Shown here piece by piece: positions 17,990-27,867 of a stretch of DNA of 64,000 bases; the first letter of the stretch is position 1; each line of letters begins with the position of its first letter. Both the position numbers and the translations under genes were made by a program. The stretch covers positions 402,797-466,796 of the forward strand of contig NZ_SGOM01000002.1 in assembly GCF_022113815.1 (NCBI RefSeq), given 5' to 3'. The DNA is from Vibrio cincinnatiensis (GTDB lineage Bacteria > Pseudomonadota > Gammaproteobacteria > Enterobacterales > Vibrionaceae). The notes below the pieces were generated by a model. That model was not told the DNA's origin and made no database searches. It saw nothing but the letters and a program-made list of their open reading frames with translations.

Positions 17990-19462
17990 CTACGGCATTT
18001 TAGTGGTTTCAAGCGATGCTTTAGACTCAATTGGCTGAGGTTTGACAAGGCTCATGATAATAAAGCTCAGTAGACCAAGCAGTAATGTGGGCACTATCGG
18101 ATGAATGCCCGCGAGGTTTGGCTTAAACCACATGAGGCTTAGGTAAGTGGTTAACCCCACAACCATAGAGCTTAATGCACCAATTGGTGAGGCTTTTTTC
18201 CAATACAGGCCCAAAACCAATGGCCATAAAAAGACGGCTTGTAACCCGCCTAATGCAATCAAGTTTAGCCAGACAATCATCTCGGGGGGATTGGTGGCGG
18301 CAAAAAAGACCAGCAGTGCAAAGATAGCCGTGATCCATAACGATAAACGATTGAGTTTTCGTTCAGCATTATGCTCATTCACCAACTGTGGATTGATGTA
18401 GTTGATGTACAAGTCTTTCAGCAGGGTTGCAGAAGATTGAATTAATTGAGAATCAATGGTCGACATAATGGCCGCCATGGGGCCTGCCAAGAAGATGCCA
18501 GCAACAAATGGAGGAAGCACCGTCATCATGAGTGTTGGCATGATTTGGTCTGGGCTTGCTAATTCAGGGATGAGTGCGCGTCCCAGCGCTCCGGTGATAT
18601 GAGTCCCAAACATCAGCAGAGCAATCATAATGGTGCTAATTACCATTCCCTTATGTAAAGAAGAGCTGTCTTTGTACGACATACAACGAACAGCTGCATG
18701 AGGAAGACCAATAACGCCAAAACAGACCAACACCCAAAAGCTGAGCATAAACGGTTGGCTAAGAAACTGGTCTGGGCCATAGGGGGTGATTAATGCTGGA
18801 TCAATGTGATGCAACTCAGTGACTAACGCACCTAAACTTCCGCCAGCATGAATGACACCAATCAGTAAAATTGCCGTTCCGATCAGCATCATAATACCTT
18901 GTATGGTATCGGTTAATACCACTGCCCTAAAGCCGCCAATGGTGGTATAAAGCCCCACGGTACCAGCAAAAATTAGCAGCCCATGTTGGTACGATAGTCC
19001 CGTTACCGTTTGCAATAAACGCGCACCACCAACAAATTGGACAACCATGGTACCAAAGAAAGCCAAAAGTAAGGCCAGTGAAGCAAGAATAACGACTGAG
19101 CGGCTTTTAAAGCGAGCATAAAGCATGTCATTGAGTGTGACGGCATTATGTTTACGAGCTTCTATGGCGAATTTTTTCCCCAATACTCCGAGTGTTAACC
19201 ATGTTGCAGGTAGTTGAATCATTGCCAATAACACCCAACCTAATCCCATTTTGTAAGCTGCACCCGGCCCACCAATAAAGCTGCTGGCGCTGGCATAGGT
19301 AGCCGCCAATGTCATGGCTAAAACAAAGCCACCCATGCTGCGACTACCCAGAAAATATTCGCTAAGAAAATTGCCGCTTACTTGATGACGGCGAGTGAAA
19401 AAAGCAATAGCAAATACCCCAATGAGGTAAATCACTAGAGGGATAATCAATAGGTTATTCAT
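17990..19462 (-). CDS. panF: Sodium/pantothenate symporter PanF
   Basis: Inner-membrane SSS-family symporter of about 490 residues that takes up pantothenate with Na+ for coenzyme A synthesis. Blocks FLSEYFLGSRSMGG, ATYASASSFIGGPGAAYKMG and FGVIGLPHAAVRCMSYKDSS match E. coli PanF closely. The ATG at 19462 matches the family's start and overlaps the yhdT stop by eight bases, suggesting coupled translation. In enterobacteria prmA follows panF; here an AraC gene converges instead. Confidence 0.95.
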   Translation of the reverse strand: MNNLLIIPLVIYLIGVFAIAFFTRRHQVSGNFLSEYFLGSRSMGGFVLAMTLAATYASASSFIGGPGAAYKMGLGWVLLAMIQLPATWLTLGVLGKKFAIEARKHNAVTLNDMLYARFKSRSVVILASLALLLAFFGTMVVQFVGGARLLQTVTGLSYQHGLLIFAGTVGLYTTIGGFRAVVLTDTIQGIMMLIGTAILLIGVIHAGGSLGALVTELHHIDPALITPYGPDQFLSQPFMLSFWVLVCFGVIGLPHAAVRCMSYKDSSSLHKGMVISTIMIALLMFGTHITGALGRALIPELASPDQIMPTLMMTVLPPFVAGIFLAGPMAAIMSTIDSQLIQSSATLLKDLYINYINPQLVNEHNAERKLNRLSLWITAIFALLVFFAATNPPEMIVWLNLIALGGLQAVFLWPLVLGLYWKKASPIGALSSMVVGLTTYLSLMWFKPNLAGIHPIVPTLLLGLLSFIIMSLVKPQPIESKASLETTKMP

Positions 19463-19736
19463 GGCTATCACGAGTAACGGGGTCAAGTGGAATATCACGG
19501 TAAAATATTTTCACCATAACCGCACACAAAACAGTAAAGAGAATAGGGCCGATAACACAAGCGAGCACAAACCAAAGTGGCAAGCCGAAGTATAGTTCCG
19601 GCATGCTCATGTCTTGTTGAGGGGCAGAAAATCCATAGGCAGAAGCATACCACCAGAGAAAGTAACCAAGTGCTAAGGCAATGGCAGCCAGCGCCTCTCG
19701 GTGAGCTTGTTGCGTGATACGAGCTTGTGGAGTCAT
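19455..19736 (-). CDS. yhdT: YhdT-family small membrane protein
   Basis: 93 residues with two membrane helices and the conserved tail AVMVKIFYRDIPLDP. It precedes and overlaps panF exactly as in E. coli, where YhdT is an uncharacterised inner-membrane partner of the panF operon. The ATG at 19736 is preceded by GGGAG at seven bases. Confidence 0.88.
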   Translation of the reverse strand: MTPQARITQQAHREALAAIALALGYFLWWYASAYGFSAPQQDMSMPELYFGLPLWFVLACVIGPILFTVLCAVMVKIFYRDIPLDPVTRDSHE

Positions 19737-19984
19737 CAATTTCTCCCAGTCTAGATATTTTTAAGGGGAGGTATGGTATACAAATGTGCAGCAGGGCACA
19801 AAATTTTATAGGAATAAATCGGCAAAAGAGAGGGGAATAAAATGAAGAGACTAAAAAACAACTAAAAATTTGGCTAGTGTAGCAAGAGAAAGGTATAAAC
19901 TCAGGACGGCAACGATGGGAGCCTTTCAGTATGCTGAATAAAGAGAAAACAGACTAAAAGGCAGTAAACCATACGTGATGTTAG

Positions 19985-20128
19985 CTACGCACCGTACTGC
20001 TTATCAAATTCTCGCTGCTCTAAGATATCTTCAATTCTCTTGCGGGTCTGGTGCTGCGTTAATGGTATTTTTTCACTACTCGTATTTTGCGGTGGTGGGT
20101 TTTTCACTTTCTTCGGATTTTTAGCCAT
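19985..20128 (-). CDS. Small conserved-looking protein, 47 residues
   Basis: An open frame begins MAKNPKKVKNPPPQNTSSEK and ends in an acidic/basic helix (TRKRIEDILEQREFDKQYGA). The Pro/Lys-rich start followed by a charged helix is protein-like rather than random. The ribosome site is weak. It lies alone between yhdT and the cold-shock gene. No function can be assigned. Confidence 0.5.
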   Translation of the reverse strand: MAKNPKKVKNPPPQNTSSEKIPLTQHQTRKRIEDILEQREFDKQYGA

Positions 20129-20358
20129 AAGTCATCATCAATTAAAATTAAAATGGAATTCATTAGTACACTAATGAGGTTTAAATACTAGTCAAATATC
20201 TTCTTTATTCGCAGCATCCCACACAATGTGTAGAACAGAATGTTGAATTTCCTACCAACTAGGGAAGTTGTAACCTTTCAACTTAACTTGATGGGAAGTC
20301 GGTATGGCTGATCAAAAGAGGGAATCTAACTGGAAAAATGTGTGGTGGGGAAGCGTAT

Positions 20359-20391
20359 AAAAAGAAATGGCGCGATAAACTATCGCGCCAT
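20359..20391 (-). terminator. Intrinsic terminator of the cold-shock gene
   Basis: Perfect 11-bp arms at 20367-20377 and 20381-20391 (GGCGCGATA core) are followed on the reverse strand by TTTCTTTTT. It lies 13 bases beyond the stop codon. Confidence 0.9.
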
Positions 20392-20403
20392 TCATGATTC
20401 TAT

Positions 20404-20616
20404 TTACAGAACCACAACTTGTTCTGCTTGAGGGCCTTTTTTGCCCTGCTCTACGCTGAAGCTTACTTTTTGGCCTTCAGCAAGAGTTTTGAAACCATCT
20501 GAAACGATAGAGTTGAAGTGTACAAACACATCGCTTCCGCCGTTGTCTGGAGTTAGAAAGCCGAAACCTTTAGTTTCGTTGAACCATTTTACTGAACCTG
20601 TCACTTTAGCTGACAT
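20404..20616 (-). CDS. Cold-shock protein of the CspA family
   Basis: 70-residue single cold-shock domain with RNP1 (KGFGFL) and RNP2 (DVFVHF) motifs and the usual start [13 protein letters not shown]. Such proteins bind single-stranded RNA and melt structure at low temperature. The gene has a strong terminator and a roughly 200-base upstream region that may form a cold-responsive leader. The exact Csp paralogue cannot be fixed. Confidence 0.95.
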   Translation of the reverse strand: MSAKVTGSVKWFNETKGFGFLTPDNGGSDVFVHFNSIVSDGFKTLAEGQKVSFSVEQGKKGPQAEQVVVL

Positions 20617-20894
20617 AGTTACCTCTATATTTTAATGACACTAAACGATAATTGGCTGGTAGATAAGCTATTAAACGGTAGATGAGGGTAAACTTGCACA
20701 GGCACTAAACGAAAGGGTTCGATGGTTTTCTGAGAAAAAACTTACACTTAATATCGCATTAACAGCCCTTCTTAGGAGCCGAGATTTACTATACACGGTG
20801 TGGAACAAATAGCTACACTTATTTATAGGTGATAAGATTTTTTAGCAACAAATCTCTCATATTCAACAAGACTCTTAATCAAAAGGAAAGCAGC

Positions 20895-21761
20895 ATGACT
20901 CACGTGTATGTACCCCCTAAAGTATGGGCGATGGAGAATGATAATGGTGGTCAATGGGCCAGTATTAATCGGCCTGATTCAGGGGCTAGGTTTGATAAAG
21001 CATTACCTAAAGGGCTACACCCCATTCAATTGTATTCGATGGGAACGCCGAATGGACAAAAAGTAACGATCATGCTGGAGGAGTTACTTGCCTTAGGCAT
21101 AACAGATGCTGAATATGATGCCTTTTTGATCAAAATAGGAGACGGAGATCAATTTGGCTCAGGGTTTGTTGAGGTTAACCCAAACTCCAAAATTCCTGCT
21201 ATGGTCGATCAATCCACATCAGAGCCGATACGTGTGTTTGAATCAGGGAATATTTTGCTCTATCTCGCTGAAAAGTTTGGTTATTTTCTTCCAAAGGTAT
21301 GGGGGGCGAGAACGGAAGTGATGAACTGGTTATTTTGGTTGCAAGGCAGTGCTCCTTACCTTGGTGGTGGGTTTGGTCATTTTTATGCGTATGCACCAGA
21401 AAAATTTGAGTATCCGATTAACCGCTTTGCAATGGAAGCAAAACGCCAGTTAGATGTATTGGATAAGCAATTGGCAAAGTATCGTTACATTGCTGGTGAC
21501 GAATATACCATTGCTGATATCGCCATTTGGCCTTGGTACGGTAACCTAGTGTTAGGGCATGCCTATGATGCGGCGGAGTTTCTGGATGTAGAAAGTTATC
21601 AACATGTACAACGTTGGGCGAATCAGATTGCAGAGCGTCACGCGGTACAACGAGGTCGTATTGTAAACCGTGCTTGGGGTGAGAGTTGGGAGCAACTGCC
21701 AGAGCGGCATTGTGCTGCTGATATTGATAGGGTATTGGCTCAAAAACCAACCGATGTTTAA
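20895..21761 (+). CDS. yghU: Glutathione transferase-like protein YghU
   Basis: 288 residues with N-terminal thioredoxin-like and C-terminal helical GST domains. Blocks LYSMGTPNGQKVTIMLEELL, VEVNPNSKIPA, RVFESGNILLYLAEKFGYFLP and IADIAIWPWYGN match E. coli YghU, a disulfide-bond reductase using two glutathiones. The ATG at 20895 follows AAGGAA, and the upstream extension of the frame is not conserved. It is monocistronic, with a terminator after it. Confidence 0.94.
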   Translation: MTHVYVPPKVWAMENDNGGQWASINRPDSGARFDKALPKGLHPIQLYSMGTPNGQKVTIMLEELLALGITDAEYDAFLIKIGDGDQFGSGFVEVNPNSKIPAMVDQSTSEPIRVFESGNILLYLAEKFGYFLPKVWGARTEVMNWLFWLQGSAPYLGGGFGHFYAYAPEKFEYPINRFAMEAKRQLDVLDKQLAKYRYIAGDEYTIADIAIWPWYGNLVLGHAYDAAEFLDVESYQHVQRWANQIAERHAVQRGRIVNRAWGESWEQLPERHCAADIDRVLAQKPTDV

Positions 21762-21773
21762 CAGAGTAATCAA

Positions 21774-21802
21774 GGCTCTCGAGTGTATTCGAGAGCCTTT
21801 TC
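21774..21802 (+). terminator. Terminator after yghU
   Basis: Arms GGCTCTCGA and TCGAGAGCC (21774-21782, 21789-21797) are followed by TTTTCT. The stem lies 12 bases past the stop and faces the convergent permease gene. Confidence 0.88.
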
Positions 21803-21809
21803 TATTGGC

Positions 21810-23066
21810 TTAGGCAACCGGAGAGGGAGCTTTCTCAGCCTTTTTCCAAGGAAAAACGAGGAGGAGAAAAATGCCTAATGCATAGAGCATCGACCAGCCT
21901 AAACAAAGAAATACCGCGCTGCATAAGAATAAGGCGATCGTTGCCAGCAGTTTGGCAAAACCACTTAAAAGCTTATAGGCAGCAAACATTGCCAGCAGGT
22001 AAACCAAAATAAAAATGCCGTTGGCCAATTTAAGGAAAAACTCAAGATCAATACCTGACAGCTCCCCTAAAATACACGAGATAAGCAAAATAAAACCCAC
22101 AACCCAAGTAGCATTCGCTGGAACGCCACGAATGGATAGTCGAGCAATTGCGCTGTTCGGACGGTATTCTCTGGCTTGTGCCCAAACCATACGGGATAAA
22201 CTCTGGGTGTAGAGGTTAATGCTGGCAAAGCAGGCTAAGAATCCAATTAGGCTAATGACGGCAGCTAATCGGGGGCCAAACAGTTGATCGCTTAACCATG
22301 GAATGGAAGCACTGTCAAACTCAGGGCTTCCGTAGGCACCAAATTTTAAAATAACGGCTGAACAAGCCCAATAGGTGGCCCCTGCAACGAAACAGCCCAC
22401 TAAAATGGCAATCGGAAAATCACGCTGCGGATTTTTAAATTCTTCGCCCATATGAGCAAAAGCCTCTATTCCCACAAAACACCAAAACATGACACCTAAA
22501 GCAGCCCCGATTGACCAAAGAGAATCGTGAGTTAACTCTGGCATGATTAAATCTTGTGTCGTAACTTCTCCAACCCAGAAAAAGCTGGCCACTAGAGCGA
22601 AAACACTCAATGCGATCCCAGTTTGTAGGCGTCCTGATGATTTTGTTCCAGCGAGGTTAACTCCGATTAAAAGTGCGATAGTCAGCGCTTGGCAAAAAAC
22701 GGGGTTTGCCAATGGTGCGGGTAATAATGCTTGCAAAAATCCCGCGGCAAGGGCAACGGCGGCTGGAACACCGACAGGAATGACACTGACAAACAACCAT
22801 GCGACGGCGCGTTCTAAACGAGCATTAAAGGCTTTACGTACGAAATAGGCGGTTCCTCCTGCACTAGGATAGCGTTTGCCTAACTCAGCAAAAGTAAGAG
22901 CGATTGGGCAGATAGCGATAAATAAGATCAGCCACGCCCATAAAGAATATTTACCAGCAATCCCGGCTGCGATAGCGGGGATCATAAATAGCCCTGTTCC
23001 CATCAGAGTTGTAGAAAGCTGTCCGATACCAGACAATAAAGTGATATCCTTTCTCAGTTGTTGCAC
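21810..23066 (-). CDS. yjeH: YjeH-like amino-acid exporter (APC superfamily)
   Basis: Inner-membrane protein of 418 residues with about twelve helices. GIGQLSTTLMGTGLFMIPA at the start, RYPSAGG, FVSVIPVGVPAA, MFWCFVGIEAFAHM and EFKNPQRDFP match E. coli YjeH, which exports methionine and branched-chain amino acids. The start is a GTG at 23066 with AGGGA nine bases upstream. It is divergent from an Lrp/AsnC-type regulator and near an RhtB exporter, pointing to a local amino-acid export cluster. Confidence 0.88.
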   Translation of the reverse strand: MQQLRKDITLLSGIGQLSTTLMGTGLFMIPAIAAGIAGKYSLWAWLILFIAICPIALTFAELGKRYPSAGGTAYFVRKAFNARLERAVAWLFVSVIPVGVPAAVALAAGFLQALLPAPLANPVFCQALTIALLIGVNLAGTKSSGRLQTGIALSVFALVASFFWVGEVTTQDLIMPELTHDSLWSIGAALGVMFWCFVGIEAFAHMGEEFKNPQRDFPIAILVGCFVAGATYWACSAVILKFGAYGSPEFDSASIPWLSDQLFGPRLAAVISLIGFLACFASINLYTQSLSRMVWAQAREYRPNSAIARLSIRGVPANATWVVGFILLISCILGELSGIDLEFFLKLANGIFILVYLLAMFAAYKLLSGFAKLLATIALFLCSAVFLCLGWSMLYALGIFLLLVFPWKKAEKAPSPVA

Positions 23067-23354
23067 CTTGTTGTTCCCTATAGTGAATCTTCACCTTTCT
23101 CTTAAAAAGAGCGGTGTTTTTGAAGAGGATACTCTCAAGCTCAGAGATATGCATCAGGCAAAGTGTCAGCTTTTACCGCCAAAATGACACTTTTTTGCTA
23201 TTTAACCAGCACTTTGCTAGATAAAGCGGCCGGCGGGAGTGATAAGCTGTGGTTTCATCGTCTAATTTATGTCAAATTAACGAATAATCAACGAGATAAG
23301 TTGGTGGCTTTTCTGATTAATGTGATGAGAAGAGCAGGGAAGAGAGTGGCAGTT

Positions 23355-23801
23355 ATGGATAAATTTGATGAACAGATTATTGATCTGTTGAAATATAATG
23401 CTCGCATATCAATCAGCGATATTGCTCGTGAGGTTAACCTTTCTCGTTCGGCGGTTACGGCCCGCATCAAAAAGCTTGAACAAGATAAAGTGATACTGGG
23501 TTATCATGCCAATCTTGCTGCTTCAGAAATGGCGGATAAAGTCTGCGCCTATTTTGCGCTTCAGTTTGACTCTTCGGCTAGCTTACCTTCATGTGAACGG
23601 TATGCTGAGCAGCTCTACCAAATACCGGGTATTAAGTGGTGCGATGCGATCAGCGGGGAAACGGATCTGATGCTGTATGTTGAAGTCGAAAGTATGGCGA
23701 GATTAAATGCAATTCGAGATGAGCTACAGCGTAACCCACAGTTGCGTAGTTTAAGGACGCATACTGTACTAAAAGCTTTTTTTAATTCAGCAAAGGCCTA
23801 A
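23355..23801 (+). CDS. Lrp/AsnC-family regulator
   Basis: 148 residues: N-terminal HTH (ISISDIAREVNLSRSAVTAR, preceded by FDEQIIDLL) and C-terminal RAM domain with the effector-binding turn in AISGETDLMLYVEV. The upstream frame extension is not conserved; MDKFDEQ is the usual start. Flanked by two amino-acid exporter genes, it probably tunes their expression to amino-acid levels. Confidence 0.9.
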   Translation: MDKFDEQIIDLLKYNARISISDIAREVNLSRSAVTARIKKLEQDKVILGYHANLAASEMADKVCAYFALQFDSSASLPSCERYAEQLYQIPGIKWCDAISGETDLMLYVEVESMARLNAIRDELQRNPQLRSLRTHTVLKAFFNSAKA

Positions 23802-23854
23802 CTTCACGGTGTGTAGGGCGGATAATATTTTCTATTTAAGTAAAGGTTATCGAT

Positions 23855-24469
23855 ATGACGTTAACGGTATGGTTTTCGCTATTTAGTATTTCTATTTTAG
23901 GGGCGATGTCTCCGGGGCCGAGTTTGGCAATGGTAGCAAAACACAGCTTAGCAGGCGGGCGTAAAAATGGATTAGCGACCGCTTGGGCACATGCATTGGG
24001 GATTGGGTTTTATGCATTTATTACACTTATCGGTCTTGCAGTGCTACTTCACCGTTCTCCTTTGCTTTTTAGTTCAATTAGTTATGCTGGGGCGGCCTAT
24101 TTAGCCTATTTGGGTATTAATGCGTTACGCTCTAAAGGTGGAGTGGCGGCAAAGTTGGAATCTGGTGAGTCGGTCAGTATCATTCAGTCCGCGAAAGAAG
24201 GGCTATTGATTTCACTACTTAACCCGAAAATTGCGCTATTTTTTATCGCACTTTTTAGTCAGTTTGTTTCGCAAGGTAGTGAGTTAACTAGTAAAATTAT
24301 CATCGTCGTGACCCCCTTTGTGATTGATGGACTTTGGTATAGCTTGATTACCTTATTACTCTCTAGTCCCAAGTTGCTGGATAAATTACGAGCTAGAGCC
24401 GTAATTATTGATCGTTTATCAGGTGTGGTTCTCATTGCTTTGGCGATCAGAGTGCTGTTCACGGCATGA
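23855..24469 (+). CDS. LysE/RhtB-family amino-acid exporter
   Basis: 204 residues, about six membrane helices, with the family's opening GAMSPGPSLAMVAKHSLAGG and NPKIALFFIALFSQF. RhtB-type proteins export homoserine, threonine or other amino acids by proton antiport. It follows the Lrp/AsnC gene by 53 bases and may be co-transcribed. Its 3' end overlaps the next reverse-strand gene by 51 bases. Confidence 0.9.
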   Translation: MTLTVWFSLFSISILGAMSPGPSLAMVAKHSLAGGRKNGLATAWAHALGIGFYAFITLIGLAVLLHRSPLLFSSISYAGAAYLAYLGINALRSKGGVAAKLESGESVSIIQSAKEGLLISLLNPKIALFFIALFSQFVSQGSELTSKIIIVVTPFVIDGLWYSLITLLLSSPKLLDKLRARAVIIDRLSGVVLIALAIRVLFTA

Positions 24470-24670
24470 TACTTCTTCGAACTCCCCTTCGATAACATCA
24501 CTATTTTCATTGTTCTGGGCTTGATGGAATGGGCGACGTTTTAACTGTGTTTCCAAGCGTTTACCTGTGATAAGTGCGGCAATGATTAGTGGAATGGCCA
24601 GTAATAAGCTAAAAATGAGTGCAAAAAAACCGCACATCAGTGTCAGTATGGTTACTAAAATTCGATACAT
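24419..24670 (-). CDS. Small membrane protein with VIEGEFEE-type tail
   Basis: 83 residues: an N-terminal hydrophobic stretch of about 35 residues, then KRLETQLKRR and an acidic VIEGEFEEV segment. Small gammaproteobacterial membrane proteins with this layout are common but uncharacterised. GGAG lies eight bases upstream of the ATG at 24670. Its 3' end overlaps the RhtB gene on the opposite strand, so some doubt remains. Confidence 0.55.
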   Translation of the reverse strand: MYRILVTILTLMCGFFALIFSLLLAIPLIIAALITGKRLETQLKRRPFHQAQNNENSDVIEGEFEEVSCREQHSDRQSNENHT

Positions 24671-24957
24671 AGTCATGACTCCAATACGTTATGAGTTGTC
24701 ATCATAACGTATTGGTAATGAATAAAACATGAATGCATGTTGGGGGGGGACTTTAGCTGCTCGCTTTAATTTATCATGTCATAAAGACTCTTTGTTGTGT
24801 CATTGAATGTTGTTTTTATGTGTTGAATTGACTCTTTTAGGTTTGTGTTGTTTATAAATTCCATATAAATCAATCGGATGTATTTTGGCATGTATTATGC
24901 CTTTATCGCTACAGATAATGAGCGAGATGGACTCGCAAATATAACTGGAGCGACATT

Positions 24958-26619
24958 ATGTTCTGTATTCAATGTGAACAAACCATTCAAACCCCAGTAG
25001 CGAAAGGCTGCGCCTATTCTCAAGGTATGTGCGGAAAAACGGCAGAAGTTTCGGATCTACAAGATGTACTTGTCTATTCTTTACAAGGTGTTTCTTTTTG
25101 GGCGAACCTCGGCCGAACCTGCGGAGTGATCATTCCTGAAATTGACCAATGGGCTCCTAAAGCCTTCTTCTCAACATTGACCAATGTGAACTTTGACCCA
25201 GAGCGCATTATTGAATTGGCGAAGCTTTCTTCTCAATATAAACAACAATTAGAGCAGCAAGTGAGAGCGGCCGCGACGTTGACCGGCTTTGTGATTCCAG
25301 AATTAACGCCCGCTGCACAGTTTGATTTACCCCAAGAGAAAGCCGATCTACTTGCTTTTGCCCCTACTGCTGCGGTTAACCGCGGTAAAGAAAGCCTGAA
25401 TGAAGATGTGATTGGCCTACGTTTATTGTGCCTTTATGGGCTAAAAGGTGCGGCTGCTTATCTAGAACATGCACGAGTACTAAGCCAAATGGATGAGGCG
25501 GTTTATGGTGAATACCATCAAATCATGGCGTGGTTGGGCAGTGATCCAACCGATTTAAGTGCGCTGCTCGATACTTCAATGCAAATTGGTTTAATGAACT
25601 ATCGCATTATGGAAATGTTGGATAAAGGAGAAACGGATACATTTGGTCATCCTGTGCCAACAGCAGTAAATGTTAAGCCTGTTAAAGGTAAATGCATTTT
25701 AGTTTCCGGCCATGATTTACATGATCTAGAAAAAATTCTACAACAGACCCAAGGTACTGGTATTAATGTTTACACCAATGGTGAAATGTTACCGGCTCAT
25801 GGTTATCCTGAACTCAATAAATATCCTCACCTAGTGGGTAACTATGGTAGTGCTTGGCAAAATCAACAGAAAGAATTTGCTAATTTCCCTGGCGCGATTG
25901 TGATGACTTCCAATTGCTTACTTAACCCAGATGTGGGTCAGTATGCGGACCGTCTATTTACTCGTAGTATTGTTGGTTGGCCAGGGGTCGTGCACCTTGA
26001 AGGGGATGATTTTAGCGCTGTTATTGATTGTGCGTTGGCCCAAGAAGGCTTTAAGCATGACGAAATCGAGCATTACATTACTGTGGGATTTGGACGTAAC
26101 GCTTTAATGGCCGCAGCTCCGGCGGTGGTTGAGCAAGTAAAAGAAGGAAATATTAAGCATTTCTTCTTAGTTGGCGGGTGTGATGGCGATAAAGCAGAGC
26201 GTAACTACTACACCGATTTTACCGCTCAAGTTCCTCAAGATAGTGTGATCTTAACGCTGGCTTGCGGCAAGTTCCGCTTTAATAAAAACCAGTTTGGGGA
26301 CATTAATGGTATTCCCCGTCTACTGGATGTCGGCCAATGTAATGATTCCTATTCTGCTATTCAACTGGCTCTGGCATTAGCAAAAGAGTTTGAATGCGGG
26401 GTAAACGATCTTCCTCTGACGCTGGTTCTTTCTTGGTTTGAACAAAAAGCGATTGTGGTGCTGCTGACCTTACTGGCTTTAGGTGTAAAAGGCATTTATA
26501 CCGGCCCGACCGCACCTGCATTTTTAACCCCAAACTTAATGGCTATTTTGCAAGAGCAGTTTGACTTACGCAGTATTTCAACGGTTGAAAACGATTTGAA
26601 TACCATTCTCGCGGCTTAG
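24958..26619 (+). CDS. hcp: Hybrid cluster protein Hcp
   Basis: 553 residues. The N-terminal cysteines 3, 6, 18 and 25 (CX2C-X11-C-X6-C) identify the class II proteins of facultative anaerobes. Later cysteines for the Fe-S-O cluster lie in [18 protein letters not shown] and [11 protein letters not shown]. Hcp reduces nitric oxide or hydroxylamine and is implicated in protein S-nitrosylation. It precedes hcr by 69 bases. A GATGTATTT block at 24878-24886 resembles one half of an NsrR site, but the second half is not clear. Confidence 0.97.
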   Translation: MFCIQCEQTIQTPVAKGCAYSQGMCGKTAEVSDLQDVLVYSLQGVSFWANLGRTCGVIIPEIDQWAPKAFFSTLTNVNFDPERIIELAKLSSQYKQQLEQQVRAAATLTGFVIPELTPAAQFDLPQEKADLLAFAPTAAVNRGKESLNEDVIGLRLLCLYGLKGAAAYLEHARVLSQMDEAVYGEYHQIMAWLGSDPTDLSALLDTSMQIGLMNYRIMEMLDKGETDTFGHPVPTAVNVKPVKGKCILVSGHDLHDLEKILQQTQGTGINVYTNGEMLPAHGYPELNKYPHLVGNYGSAWQNQQKEFANFPGAIVMTSNCLLNPDVGQYADRLFTRSIVGWPGVVHLEGDDFSAVIDCALAQEGFKHDEIEHYITVGFGRNALMAAAPAVVEQVKEGNIKHFFLVGGCDGDKAERNYYTDFTAQVPQDSVILTLACGKFRFNKNQFGDINGIPRLLDVGQCNDSYSAIQLALALAKEFECGVNDLPLTLVLSWFEQKAIVVLLTLLALGVKGIYTGPTAPAFLTPNLMAILQEQFDLRSISTVENDLNTILAA

Positions 26620-26688
26620 TGAGAGATACATGCACTATGTTTTTAGGCTCTGCAGTGGCAGAGCCTATTTAATCTGAGGAGGATGACT

Positions 26689-27717
26689 ATGTCTGCATGG
26701 GCAGATCAAGAAATATTGGATCTTGTGTGTCAAGAAAAATGGCAAGAAACTCCCGATGTTGTCAGCTTTGAGCTGGTCAGTGGCTCATCGCTTCCCTTTG
26801 ACTTTAAACCGGGTCAATTTGCAAATTTAGGGTTTGAAATTGATGGGCAAACACAATATCGCTCTTATTCTATTAGCTCAATGCCAAACCAGAAGGCGTT
26901 GTGTTTTACGGTGAAGAAAGTGGCAGGAGGGAAAGTCTCGCAATATGTGGTTGAAAGGCTAAAAGTCGGTGATACGATTCAAGCGATGAAACCACAAGGG
27001 CAATTTAATAGCATCGATTGTGCGGTTGAACAAAAGAAAGTTCTGCTGATCAGCGCTGGTTGTGGTATCACCCCTGTGATGTCAATGGCAAAAAGCTGGC
27101 TTGAGCAAGGGGATATAGATATCACGTTTCTACACGTTGCCCGTGACAAAGCGCATACTATTTATTTTAGTGAATTAGAAAGCCTCAATGAGCAGTACTC
27201 GCAATTTCATCTTCACTTACTACTGAAAGATGCAGTGGGAACGGAGCACCCACAAGGTCGGTTAAATCAAGTATGGTTAGAGCAATTGATTCCTGATCTT
27301 CATCAGCGTACGGTTTTCCTTTGTGGTCCAGTGAGCTTTATGCAAGATGTTCAGCACTATTTACAAGCACTCCAATTTAATATGCAGAACTTTTATCAGG
27401 AAAGCTTTACCCCTAGTACCCAAGAGCAACCGACTTCGCCTCAAACTATTTCACAGTTTACCGTCAAGGTTCCGGCTTTTGGTATTGAGGTGGATGCACC
27501 GAGTAACAGCGTATTATTAGAGGCATTAGAAACGGGGCAATTGCCGATCATTGCAGCTTGTCGCAGTGGAATTTGTGGCTCATGTAAATGTCAGGTCAAG
27601 CAAGGTTCTGTCCGTTCAACCAGTCAAGAAACGTTGACAAGTGAAGAGATAGCGCAAGGCTATGTGCTCGCGTGTTCAACGGTACTGGAGTCGGACGTTG
27701 ATATCGCGTTACTCTAG
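26689..27717 (+). CDS. hcr: NADH oxidoreductase Hcr
   Basis: 342 residues: an FAD-binding reductase domain with RSYSISS (~65), an NAD-binding domain (LISAGCGITPVMSM) and a C-terminal 2Fe-2S ferredoxin (CRSGICGSCKCQV and a final Cys in VLACST). It passes electrons from NADH to Hcp. GAGGAGG six bases before the ATG at 26689 favours that start over 26683. Confidence 0.95.
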   Translation: MSAWADQEILDLVCQEKWQETPDVVSFELVSGSSLPFDFKPGQFANLGFEIDGQTQYRSYSISSMPNQKALCFTVKKVAGGKVSQYVVERLKVGDTIQAMKPQGQFNSIDCAVEQKKVLLISAGCGITPVMSMAKSWLEQGDIDITFLHVARDKAHTIYFSELESLNEQYSQFHLHLLLKDAVGTEHPQGRLNQVWLEQLIPDLHQRTVFLCGPVSFMQDVQHYLQALQFNMQNFYQESFTPSTQEQPTSPQTISQFTVKVPAFGIEVDAPSNSVLLEALETGQLPIIAACRSGICGSCKCQVKQGSVRSTSQETLTSEEIAQGYVLACSTVLESDVDIALL

Positions 27718-27738
27718 AAACTTCTGATAGGTTGATGT

Positions 27739-27769
27739 AAAAAAGCCGCCAACATCAGGGATCGGCGGC
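27739..27769 (-). terminator. Terminator of the GAPDH gene
   Basis: On the reverse strand a GCCGCC/GGCGGC stem is followed by six T (AAAAAA on the + strand, 27739-27744). It lies about 100 bases downstream of the GAPDH stop. Confidence 0.75.
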
Positions 27770-27792
27770 AAGTACGGGGGTGAATCCCATCA

Positions 27793-27845
27793 GAGCTGAG
27801 TGCTCAATTAAGATGAGTGGCTCAGCTCGTTAGGGTTTATTTTTA
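27793..27845 (+). terminator. Hairpin after hcr
   Basis: GAGCTGAG (27793-27800) pairs with CTCAGCTC (27821-27828), with an inner CTC/GAG pairing, and T-rich sequence follows seven bases later. It probably ends hcp-hcr transcription. Confidence 0.55.
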
Positions 27846-27867
27846 TTATGTTGTGGAGTTTAATTTT

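Noticed and set aside
24878..24901. NsrR site upstream of hcp
   Set aside because: Only the left half GATGTATTT matches; the right half does not, so not listed as a site.
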